From: Helicobacter sp.
Lineage (GTDB): Bacteria > Campylobacterota > Campylobacteria > Campylobacterales > Helicobacteraceae
Direction of reading: 5' to 3'
Length of the DNA: 12,313 nt
Assembly: GCA_029264655.1 (NCBI GenBank)
Contig: JARHZY010000094.1
Coordinates: 1-12,313, forward strand
The position numbers and the translations under genes were made by a program. Below the pieces are notes generated by a model. It was not told the origin of the DNA. It ran no database searches and worked only from the letters and a program-made list of their open reading frames with translations. Positions 1 through 5,812 of the stretch are shown in pieces. Every line of letters starts with the position of its first letter. The stretch's first letter is position 1.

Positions 1-485
1 TTTGTTTTTATAAAGATTTGTAAATCTTTAAAATCTTCTTTGAAATTAAATTGTAGCTTTTTTGATTCTAAAAGCTTCTTTATTGATTTATAGAGTTTAT
101 GAAACTCTTTTGCTTTATGATTGCTTGGTGTTACATTCCAGTTAAAATCATTTTGAGAAAAAACAAACATAATATCATGGTATGGTATAAATGCTATTTT
201 TTCACTATCAAAAGCTCCTAAAAAAAGTGGTGGTAACTCATTTTCATAAGTTCTTTCTTTACCAATGGTAAGTATTAATTGGATAAAAGATTCTATAATA
301 TCTGTTTTATTACCCCTCTTAGCTTCTGCCCATAAAAAATTAATTGGTTGAAATAATGTATCTTTCTTATAGCTTATACAAAAATCAATTCTACCTATTT
401 GTCTTGTAATATCAAATATTTTGCTATTAAAAAAATCTTGTTTAACTCTATTTTCTATTTCTTTTTCTTGTTCTAATAGACACAT
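1..485 (-). CDS. N-terminal part of a large type II (IIG/Eco57I-like) restriction-modification enzyme, cut by the window edge
   Basis: The frame is open from an ATG at 485 to the left edge (about 161 codons), so only the N-terminus is present. An in-frame TAA at 498-500 just upstream and an AAAGG-type ribosome binding site support this start. Residues about 30-60 contain RIDF (D34) followed by LWAEAK (E54, K56), the spacing expected of a PD-(D/E)XK nuclease core. The stretch around residues 60-125, with a QLILTIGKERT-like segment, LFLGAFDSEKIAFIPY and DFNWNVTPSNH, resembles the N-terminus of long Helicobacter/Campylobacter proteins that fuse a nuclease to an N6-adenine methyltransferase. That resemblance is from memory. 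The methyltransferase and target-recognition parts would lie beyond position 1, so cleavage and methylation activity cannot be judged here. It lies next to a tRNA cluster, a common place for accessory DNA. Family placement is moderately sure; the gene itself is solid. Confidence 0.65.
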   Translation of the reverse strand, partial: MCLLEQEKEIENRVKQDFFNSKIFDITRQIGRIDFCISYKKDTLFQPINFLWAEAKRGNKTDIIESFIQLILTIGKERTYENELPPLFLGAFDSEKIAFIPYHDIMFVFSQNDFNWNVTPSNHKAKEFHKLYKSIKKLLESKKLQFNFKEDFKDLQIFIKT

Positions 486-587
486 AAATAACCTTTGTTA
501 TTCAAATAAATGTTAAACTACATCCAATCAATTATTTTAGATACTTCTAATACTTGTGTGCATTGAGCCTACTCTTGATTTAGCTTC

Positions 588-593
588 AGTATA
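588..593 (-). promoter_or_regulatory. Candidate -10 box upstream of the restriction-modification gene
   Basis: TATACT on the minus strand lies about 100 bases upstream of the ATG at 485. It matches the Campylobacterota sigma-70 -10 consensus well, but no other element supports it. The rest of 486-767 is AT-rich spacer in which I see no gene. Confidence 0.25.
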
Positions 594-702
594 GTTTGCA
601 TGAAATATTTATAAATAGATATATCAAGCAATATTTAGTGTTTATATTCTTAAAACTTTCATGAATAGGTATTACTATAAAGATGGTATTAAAGCCTATT
701 CT

Positions 703-730
703 AAAAAACACTAATCACATTTTGTGTTTT
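703..730 (-). terminator. Candidate terminator of the tRNA cluster
   Basis: Read on the minus strand, AAAACAC (724-730) pairs with GTGTTTT (705-711) around a 12-base loop, and the right arm runs into a six-T tract. It lies about 40 bases past the 3' end of tRNA-Arg, the last tRNA. The stem is AT-rich and short, so this is a weak candidate. Confidence 0.35.
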
Positions 731-767
731 ATGTATAAGGGAATTGAAATTAATATGATGGATAGAA

Positions 768-844
768 TGGTGTCCCGAAAGGGATTTGAACCCATGACCT
801 TAAGATTAGGAATCTTACGCTCTATCCAACTGAGCTATCAGGAC
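768..844 (-). tRNA. tRNA-Arg (anticodon CCT)
   Basis: The minus strand folds as a full cloverleaf of 77 bases including an encoded CCA. The acceptor arms GTCCTGA and TCGGGAC pair (one T-G wobble). The D arm contains AGCTCAGTTGGATAGAGC. The anticodon stem TAAGA/TCTTA encloses the loop TTCCTAA, giving anticodon CCT, which reads AGG. The T arm has GGGTTCAAATCCC. It is the last of three tRNAs in the same direction. Confidence 0.96.
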
Positions 845-863
845 AATAATAATGCGATATAAA

Positions 864-950
864 TGGTGCCGAAGGTCGGACTCGAACCGACACAAGGTTG
901 CCCTTACTAGATTTTGAGTCTAGCGCGTCTACCAGTTTCACCACTCCGGC
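864..950 (-). tRNA. tRNA-Leu (anticodon CAA)
   Basis: This is an 87-base class II tRNA with the long variable arm typical of leucine and an encoded CCA. The acceptor GCCGGAG pairs with CTTCGGC, allowing wobble. The anticodon stem CTAGA/TCTAG encloses the loop CTCAAAA, giving CAA, which reads TTG. The T arm is GTCGGTTCGAGTCCGAC. Only 19 bases separate it from tRNA-Arg, so they are probably processed from one transcript. Confidence 0.96.
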
Positions 951-986
951 TTTTATAGTAGTGGTATATTCAAATTAATGTAATTA

Positions 987-1070
987 TGGTGCGCTGAGTG
1001 AGACTTGAACTCACACGGGTCGCCCCGCCACCCCCTCAAGATGGTGTGTCTACCATTCCACCACCAGCGC
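987..1070 (-). tRNA. tRNA-Leu (anticodon GAG)
   Basis: This is an 84-base class II tRNA with encoded CCA. The acceptor GCGCTGG pairs with the 3' arm TCAGCGC (one wobble). The anticodon stem CCATC/GGTGG encloses TTGAGGG, giving GAG, which reads CTC and CTT. The T arm is GTGAGTTCAAGTCTCAC. It is the first tRNA of the cluster, 50 bases downstream of atpE. Confidence 0.95.
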
Positions 1071-1098
1071 TTTAGCCCCTCCTTAAAGAAGAGCCATA

Positions 1099-1104
1099 GT
1101 TATA
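1099..1104 (-). promoter_or_regulatory. Candidate -10 box for the tRNA cluster
   Basis: TATAAC on the minus strand, within a longer TA-rich run (1099-1108), would start transcription about 20 bases before the 5' end of tRNA-Leu(GAG). Because no terminator is evident after atpE, the tRNAs may instead be read through from atpE. Confidence 0.3.
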
Positions 1105-1120
1105 TATAGAGATAAAATGA

Positions 1121-1456
1121 TTATGATGCAATATAAGGATTCACATAAATTGCGATAATAGCAAAAACAAGCGTATAAATAACTTGTGCTTCAATCAATG
1201 CAATTGCAATAAACATAGTTGTTTGGAGCTTAGAGCCAAGTGCGGGATTTCTTGCAGTTCCAGAAATCGCAGCAGCAGCAGCATGCCCCATACCAATAGC
1301 ACCACCAAGTGCAGCAATACCTAAACCAACAACACCAGCAAGCACAGAAAGTGCCATAACTAAATCAACACCATATATACCATTTGTGCTTGCTTTTACA
1401 TCAGCAGCTAACATAAAACCAACACATGCAAAAAAGAATACGAGAATCTTCTTCAT
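1121..1456 (-). CDS. atpE: F0F1 ATP synthase subunit c (c-ring proteolipid)
   Basis: This is the c subunit of the membrane F0 sector, whose ring turns as protons pass and drives ATP synthesis. The 111-residue product has two hydrophobic helices. The first (about residues 31-60) holds the glycine-rich helix-packing run GVVGLGIAALGGAIGMG. The polar loop ARNPALGSKL follows. The second helix carries the proton-binding glutamate in FIAIALIEAQVIYTL. An N-terminal stretch of about 22 residues (MKKILVFFFACVGFMLAADVKA) looks like a signal peptide, an extension I associate with Campylobacterota c subunits. The start is supported by AAAGGAA at 1463-1469. The gene stands alone, away from other atp genes, which is usual in Helicobacter. 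It has its own promoter and a leader of about 70 bases. Confidence 0.96.
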   Translation of the reverse strand: MKKILVFFFACVGFMLAADVKASTNGIYGVDLVMALSVLAGVVGLGIAALGGAIGMGHAAAAAISGTARNPALGSKLQTTMFIAIALIEAQVIYTLVFAIIAIYVNPYIAS

Positions 1457-1530
1457 AACTATTTCCTTTATTAAAAAATAAAACCATACTTCTGTTTCGG
1501 ATATGCCCCCTACTGCAAAGCATGGGTGAA

Positions 1531-1536
1531 ATTATA
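1531..1536 (-). promoter_or_regulatory. -10 box of the atpE promoter
   Basis: A perfect TATAAT on the minus strand is preceded by TTTAAGG (1547-1553), in keeping with Campylobacterota sigma-70 promoters that lack a strict -35. Transcription would begin near 1524, giving a leader of about 68 bases. That leader contains a run of five G (1506-1510). Confidence 0.6.
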
Positions 1537-1559
1537 TCGATATATACCTTAAACTATGC

Positions 1560-2051
1560 TAAATAAAACTAAAATTCAACCATAATGCTTACTTACATAA
1601 GCTACCAACTTTTTTATACCCATCTAAATTTTACCTATTTATGAAAGTGATTTTATGGTTTTATGGTGAAAATTTATTTGATAGTTTTAATTTATAAAAA
1701 CATAGTTGTAAAATAACAAAGTCGTGTATATAGGTAGTATATGATAATTTAATATCGATAAAAACATTGCCTAAGTGTTATTTATTATGGTCATAAATCA
1801 CTAAAACTGAAGTAATTATAGTAGTTATTGGGTTTTAACTTTATACTTTTAAATAATTATAATTAGAATATTGATAAGCAGTTATTACAAGGAGTGCAAT
1901 AACCTCGTATTTAAACCAGTAAGATAAAAAGCTACTTGAAAAACTAAAACTTTATAAAAAATAATTTAACAATTGGACCTTTCTTTATTGTAATAAATAG
2001 ATTACCCAAAAAAACATAAATTCTAAATTCTAATTTTTAAGTAAATAACGA
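1560..2051. other. AT-rich gene-free stretch
   Basis: About 490 bases between the atpE promoter and the lipoprotein gene hold no open frame of believable length and no recognisable RNA gene. The only ATG-started frames are of about 20 codons without ribosome binding sites. The one structure I can point to is the hairpin at 1881-1903, with a TATAAT on the plus strand at 1858-1863. It could be decayed DNA, a regulatory RNA locus, or plain spacer. Confidence 0.6.
1881..1903. repeat. Inverted repeat (6-bp stem, 11-base loop)
   Basis: GTTATT (1881-1886) and AATAAC (1898-1903) are perfect inverted repeats around the loop ACAAGGAGTGC. On the plus strand the loop shows AAGGAG; on the minus strand it shows CTCCTT. 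A plus-strand TATAAT at 1858-1863 could start a transcript near 1870. There is no following T-run on either strand, so it is not a standard terminator. Confidence 0.4.
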
Positions 2052-2576
2052 TTAAGGCATGTCTTTAAAAAGATTCTGTAATGCTTGCAACACATTTTCT
2101 TCTACAAGATCATTAATTTCTTTCTCTGTAAGCTCTGATTTACTACCTAAATCAGCAATTTGAGAAGATTTTAAGTTTAATTTTGCATTTTGTGTGCTTG
2201 TTAATGTTGTTAAACCACCTTGCTCTGTTGGAATCAACATAATAGCATGGATAGCAACATCAAAGCTATTATCATGTTTATCTTGTATAAAACCACTTTC
2301 TGTATGCAATGTTTTCTTTGCTTCTATTTTTATGCGTAAATTTGCATTGCTATCATCTGCTTTTTTAAAGCAACTTTTTGTTAGTGCTTTTTTTGCAGTT
2401 TTTTCAATAAGCTCTGCCATATCACCCTCTACTTCAAAAGTAGCACTTGCAAAATGTTTGTAAAGCACGCATTGTGCAATATTGGTTTGTTCTACTTCAG
2501 CCTTTTTTGCACAACCAGCACCAAGTAAAACAAACACAAAAATACTACCAAGTATTTTTAATTTAAAAGATACCAT
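2052..2576 (-). CDS. Small predicted lipoprotein, function unknown
   Basis: The 174-residue product begins with a basic, hydrophobic leader (SFKLKILGSIFVFVLLGAGC) ending in a near-lipobox, so the mature protein would start with lipid-modified Cys22 and sit on a membrane, probably outer. I chose the ATG at 2576, not the in-frame ATG at 2600. AAGGAG lies 6 bases before it, and the longer version would put eight polar residues ahead of the signal peptide. The mature part is mixed alpha/beta in character with two further cysteines. It has a charged helical region (AELIEKTAKKALTKSC) and a C-terminal helix (ELTEKEINDLVEENVLQALQNLF). I do not recognise the family. It diverges from luxS, and the two promoters nearly touch. 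Confidence 0.8.
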   Translation of the reverse strand: MVSFKLKILGSIFVFVLLGAGCAKKAEVEQTNIAQCVLYKHFASATFEVEGDMAELIEKTAKKALTKSCFKKADDSNANLRIKIEAKKTLHTESGFIQDKHDNSFDVAIHAIMLIPTEQGGLTTLTSTQNAKLNLKSSQIADLGSKSELTEKEINDLVEENVLQALQNLFKDMP

Positions 2577-2582
2577 ATTCTG

Positions 2583-2588
2583 CTCCTT
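2583..2588 (-). promoter_or_regulatory. Ribosome binding site that fixes the lipoprotein start
   Basis: AAGGAG on the minus strand is 6 bases from the ATG at 2576. The upstream in-frame ATG at 2600 has no comparable site, so the shorter protein is preferred. Confidence 0.75.
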
Positions 2589-2625
2589 CGTAATTTTCAA
2601 TAATTTCTCTGTAATGATAATTGGT

Positions 2626-2631
2626 ATTCTA
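2626..2631 (-). promoter_or_regulatory. Candidate -10 box of the lipoprotein gene
   Basis: TAGAAT on the minus strand (one mismatch to TATAAT) would give a leader of about 43 bases. It is 12 bases from the divergent luxS -10 box, so the two promoters may compete or share a regulator. Confidence 0.4.
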
Positions 2632-2643
2632 CAATAAATTTGA

Positions 2644-2649
2644 TATAAT
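2644..2649 (+). promoter_or_regulatory. -10 box of the luxS promoter
   Basis: A perfect TATAAT lies 32 bases before the luxS ATG, with transcription expected near 2656. Because this box overlaps the first codon of the longest possible luxS frame (2649), that longer frame cannot be translated from this promoter. Confidence 0.65.
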
Positions 2650-2681
2650 TGCGTATAAAATTTATATTTAAAGGAGCAATT

Positions 2682-3179
2682 ATGCCATTACTTGATAGTT
2701 TTAAGGTTGATCATACCATTATGCCAGCACCAGCAGTGCGTCTTGCAAAAAGTATGGAAACACCAAAAGGGGATAAAATTTCTGTTTATGATTTGCGTTT
2801 TTGCAAACCAAACCAAGAAATATTAGATGAAAAAGGTATCCACACACTTGAGCATTTATTTGCGGGCTTTATGCGTGATCATCTCAATGATACACAAACA
2901 GAAATTATTGATATTTCTCCAATGGGTTGTCGCACAGGGTTTTATATGAGTGTTATTGGCACACCCGGAGAATATGCGGTAAAAGAGGCATGGGAAGCAA
3001 GCATGCGTGATATATTGCGTTTAACAAGCCAAGAGCAGATTCCAGAGCTTAATATATACCAATGTGGTACAGCAGCCATGCATTCCTTATACAATGCACA
3101 AGCTATAGCACAAAATATGCTTGATAGAGGGATTGGCGTTATGGATACACAAAGTCTTTTATTAAAAGATTTTTGCTAA
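2682..3179 (+). CDS. luxS: S-ribosylhomocysteine lyase LuxS
   Basis: LuxS cleaves S-ribosylhomocysteine to homocysteine and DPD, the precursor of AI-2, in the cytoplasm. It thereby recycles the by-product of SAM-dependent methylation. The 165-residue product is of normal family length. The metal site is intact: H54 and H58 in HTLEH and C128 in QCGTAAMHS. Catalytic E57 and the active-site cysteine C83 in MGCRTGFYMS are also present. The start at 2682 (MPLLDSFKVDHT) is chosen because AAGGAG sits at 2671-2676 and the family begins this way; the upstream in-frame ATG lies in the promoter. queF follows after 49 bases in the same direction with no terminator seen. H. pylori luxS, as I recall, sits with cysteine/methionine transfer genes, so the neighbourhood differs here. 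Confidence 0.97.
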   Translation: MPLLDSFKVDHTIMPAPAVRLAKSMETPKGDKISVYDLRFCKPNQEILDEKGIHTLEHLFAGFMRDHLNDTQTEIIDISPMGCRTGFYMSVIGTPGEYAVKEAWEASMRDILRLTSQEQIPELNIYQCGTAAMHSLYNAQAIAQNMLDRGIGVMDTQSLLLKDFC

Positions 3180-3228
3180 ATTGATATTCTCTTTATAGTA
3201 TTTAGAATCTCATAAGGAAAAGAGCATT

Positions 3229-3738
3229 ATGGCACAACATGATAATAAAGAGAACGGACAAACCAAGCAATACAGCTTAAAACAACTTGGCAATGCAACT
3301 TGTTATACTTTTAATTATGATTCAAGTGTATTAGAACATGTACCAAACCCACATCCACAAAGAGATTATTTTGTTAAATTTAATTGCCCAGAATTTACAT
3401 CACTCTGCCCAATTACAGGACAACCAGATTTTGCAACAATTTATATTAGCTATATTCCAGATAAATATATTGTAGAATCAAAATCACTTAAACTTTATCT
3501 TTTTAGCTTTCGTAATCATGGGGGCTTTCATGAAGAATGCGTGAATAAAATTGCAGACGATTTAATAAATCTTTTGTCGCCACGTTATCTCGAGGTATGG
3601 GGTAAATTCACCCCAAGAGGAGGTTTAAGCATAGATCCTTATGTAAATTATGGTAAAGAAAATAGCATATTTATGCAAATGGCAAAAGAGCGTTTATGGC
3701 AACACGACCTTTATCCAGAAACAATTACTAATCGTTAG
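3229..3738 (+). CDS. queF: NADPH-dependent 7-cyano-7-deazaguanine (preQ0) reductase QueF
   Basis: QueF reduces the nitrile of preQ0 to the aminomethyl group of preQ1, the base later inserted into tRNA and turned into queuosine. The 169-residue product is the short, unimodular type. The active-site cysteine C60 lies in TSLCPITGQPD with D67 as its partner. The QueF signature ESKSLKLY is at residues 83-90, followed by SFRNHGGFHEE with the substrate-binding H101-E102. The C-terminal YLEVWGKFTPRGGLSIDP is also typical. The first 20 or so residues are polar and not conserved, making it slightly longer than the H. pylori protein as I recall it. AAGGA at 3214-3218 is the ribosome binding site. It is probably co-transcribed with luxS. 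Confidence 0.96.
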   Translation: MAQHDNKENGQTKQYSLKQLGNATCYTFNYDSSVLEHVPNPHPQRDYFVKFNCPEFTSLCPITGQPDFATIYISYIPDKYIVESKSLKLYLFSFRNHGGFHEECVNKIADDLINLLSPRYLEVWGKFTPRGGLSIDPYVNYGKENSIFMQMAKERLWQHDLYPETITNR

Positions 3739-3835
3739 TTTTCTTGTTAAAACTTTTATCATACTCTGCTCTCTTAAGGATAATTATTACCCTAATGCTT
3801 TATTTGATTTTATAGTAGCACACTTATGCCTTAAT

Positions 3836-3892
3836 AAGAGATAATTACCTACTACTTAAGTGGCTAAAAAAGTAAAAGCAATAATATCTCTT
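3836..3892. repeat. Imperfect inverted repeat between convergent queF and ribF
   Basis: AAGAGATAATTA (3836-3847) and TAATATCTCTT (3882-3892) pair over 11 positions with one bulged base, around a 34-base loop that itself contains ACTTAAGT. Lying between two convergent genes, it could serve as a bidirectional transcription end. There is only a short T-run (3890-3893) on the plus side, so the role is uncertain. Confidence 0.35.
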
Positions 3893-3975
3893 TAGATTAG
3901 ACTAAACTTAGAATCAATTGAAAATTTTTCTAGTAATTGAGACAAAGAAACTTTATTGCCATAAGTAAAAGTAAT

Positions 3976-4860
3976 TTAGTAACAATCTTTTGTATCATGT
4001 TGGGCAAGAATATGTTGAGCATGTATTATATCAGATTCTATTTGTGTTTTTAATGCACTAAGCTCATGAAATTGCCTATTATCACGCAGATATGCTACAA
4101 AAAAAAGATGTATTATATCATTATGTTGAGTCAATAATGTTGTATCAAGTATATGTGTCTCAATGCAAAATCTTTTATCTGTGCTAAAACGATTACCAAT
4201 AAAAGAAACTGCCTTATAGAATCTATTTTTATAGCATGCAAATGTGGCATAAACACCATGTTTTGGCAAAAAATAAAGTATATTTCGCATATTAATTGTA
4301 GGATAAAGCATTTTACTGCCAATACCTTGTCCGCGTATAATATGCCCTTTTATATGATAAAATCGCCCAAGCATAGCATTTGCGTTATATATATCTCCAT
4401 ATTGCAATAATTCTTTAATAATGCTTGTATGTATTGGCATACCATTATATTTTTGTGGTGTTACAATCTCAATTTTTACATAACCTTTGCCTATGCTTTG
4501 TAAAAGTGATTGTAAATCGCTAGCACTATGCATGCGATCCCTACCGAAGCAAAAATCATAACCTATAATAATGCGTTTTAAATGTGGCATTACTTTAAAA
4601 AGTAATTGCAAAAAATGCAATGAATCCCATGCCTTAATGTTTTCAAAACGGAGGCGAAAAAATGGTATATTGGTATATTGTTCGCGTTCTTTCGGTGGTG
4701 TTATAAAGGGTGGTTTTACAGCAGCAATACTTAAAGCACAACCATTTGTACCAACAAGCCCCAATAGATACTTATGTGCCTTGTGCATGCCATCAAATTT
4801 ACCAATTGCTACACTTTCATAAGGTAGTTTAGAATTGGCAAAAGATAAAAAACTCTTCAT
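3976..4860 (-). CDS. ribF: Bifunctional riboflavin kinase / FMN adenylyltransferase RibF
   Basis: RibF phosphorylates riboflavin to FMN and adenylates FMN to FAD. The 294-residue product has both halves. The N-terminal nucleotidyltransferase half begins with GKFDGMHKAHK (20-30) and has GYDFCFGRDR (100-109). The C-terminal kinase half has the PTIN motif (187-190), HGVYA (201-205), SFIGNRFSTD and the likely catalytic E234 in ETHILD. It ends with the usual VAYLRDNRQFHELSALKTQI region. The ISSTRIR-type motif expected near residue 145 is weak (HTSIIKELL), so the FAD-forming half is diverged. The start follows AAAGGAAGGG and lies inside tlyA: the genes overlap by 32 bases, which suggests translational coupling. 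It is the last gene of the EI24-tlyA-ribF unit. Confidence 0.92.
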   Translation of the reverse strand: MKSFLSFANSKLPYESVAIGKFDGMHKAHKYLLGLVGTNGCALSIAAVKPPFITPPKEREQYTNIPFFRLRFENIKAWDSLHFLQLLFKVMPHLKRIIIGYDFCFGRDRMHSASDLQSLLQSIGKGYVKIEIVTPQKYNGMPIHTSIIKELLQYGDIYNANAMLGRFYHIKGHIIRGQGIGSKMLYPTINMRNILYFLPKHGVYATFACYKNRFYKAVSFIGNRFSTDKRFCIETHILDTTLLTQHNDIIHLFFVAYLRDNRQFHELSALKTQIESDIIHAQHILAQHDTKDCY

Positions 4861-5812
4861 TCCCTTCCTTTCCTGCTAATAGTGATTGCTCTATAAAAAT
4901 ATAATGTGCTTGTTTCTTTTTTAATATCTGTATAAAAGATTCTAAGCTTTGCAATATTGCTTGTTTATCTTGCACAACACCTTTTTTATTGCGTTTTATA
5001 TGTATGCCTACTTCATATTGTGGTTTAAACAACAAAATCATGCTTTTGCAAAGGCTGTGAAGTGCATCTAAAATATATTCTAAAGCAATAAAGCTTACAT
5101 CGCAAACCAAAAATTGTAACATATTTGTTGGTATTTCTGGTGAAGTAACTACACATTCATTCTTTTTAGCTTGCAAATGCGAAGCAATGAGCATCTTATA
5201 GGTATGAAAATTTTGTGCAAAGATTCTAATATCTACATTTTCAATAGATAAAACATCATCTCTTTGTCTTAATTTAGAATCTAATTGTAAATTTCCTATA
5301 TCCTGAGCAACCACAAGTTTTGCCCCATATGCAAGTAAAACTTGTGTAAAACCACCAGCACTTGCTCCAACATCAAGAATAATGGAATCTTTTATCATTG
5401 CACGCAATGTGTGTTTCAATGTGGTTATTGTAGATTCTGTTTGTATCATATAGTATGTATGGATAGGAATATGTGATTGCAACCATTTATTAATATCTAC
5501 ATATTGTTTTAAATATGTTAAGAAAGTTGTTTGTGTTGTTAAAAAATGTGTATTATAGTAAGCATATATGCATGTTGTGGGACTAGTGTTTGATAAAAAA
5601 CGTTGCAATTTAAGTGCGGCACGGCTACAAAAAATAGCAGATTCTATAAAAAAATCTTGCTTGATTTGTATATCATCGTTTATGGTAACAATATGGGAGG
5701 GTTTCTTTATAAGTTTATGATTGACAAAAACTTGCCCTTGCTTAATTAATTCAATGGCTTTTTGTCGTGAAATATGCTCCAACTGCTGTGCAATAAAACA
5801 ATCAAGACGCAT
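4829..5812 (-). CDS. tlyA: TlyA-family rRNA 2'-O-ribose methyltransferase with an enlarged middle
   Basis: TlyA methylates ribose 2'-OH of cytidines in rRNA and has also been described as a haemolysin. Residues 1-60 are an S4 RNA-binding domain (MRLDCFIAQQ...SRQKAIELIKQGQVFVN). SRAALKL (63-69) carries the first catalytic lysine, K68. The SAM-binding motif is DVGASAGGFTQVLL (147-160) with acidic D171. Later catalytic positions are D238 (CDVSFIAL), K263 (LFKPQYEVG) and the C-terminal GKEGNEEFF. The product has 327 residues, against roughly 235-275 for typical TlyA. The excess sits mainly between SRAALKL and motif I (about 75-140, rich in Thr, Tyr, His, Ile), with a smaller insertion near 205-230. 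Its start overlaps the EI24 gene by 11 bases and its end overlaps ribF by 32. Confidence 0.92.
   Translation of the reverse strand: MRLDCFIAQQLEHISRQKAIELIKQGQVFVNHKLIKKPSHIVTINDDIQIKQDFFIESAIFCSRAALKLQRFLSNTSPTTCIYAYYNTHFLTTQTTFLTYLKQYVDINKWLQSHIPIHTYYMIQTESTITTLKHTLRAMIKDSIILDVGASAGGFTQVLLAYGAKLVVAQDIGNLQLDSKLRQRDDVLSIENVDIRIFAQNFHTYKMLIASHLQAKKNECVVTSPEIPTNMLQFLVCDVSFIALEYILDALHSLCKSMILLFKPQYEVGIHIKRNKKGVVQDKQAILQSLESFIQILKKKQAHYIFIEQSLLAGKEGNEEFFIFCQF

Noticed and set aside
486..767. Possible attachment-site duplication of the tRNA-Arg 3' end near the restriction-modification gene
   Set aside because: No copy of the tRNA 3' sequence is found in the spacer or gene fragment.
1071..1088. 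AAGGAGG-like ribosome binding site just upstream of tRNA-Leu(GAG) on the minus strand
   Set aside because: No start codon follows before the tRNA, and no open frame reads through it; treated as chance or as part of the tRNA precursor.
1641..1697. 18-codon frame MKVILWFYGENLFDSFNL in the gene-free stretch
   Set aside because: No ribosome binding site or promoter at the right distance; length expected by chance.
2649..2681. N-terminal extension of LuxS by 11 residues from an upstream ATG
   Set aside because: That ATG overlaps the TATAAT box of the promoter; the ATG at 2682 has AAGGAG and fits the family N-terminus.
3650..3844. Open frame overlapping the end of queF
   Set aside because: It lies mostly inside queF in another frame, has no ribosome binding site and no protein-like motif.
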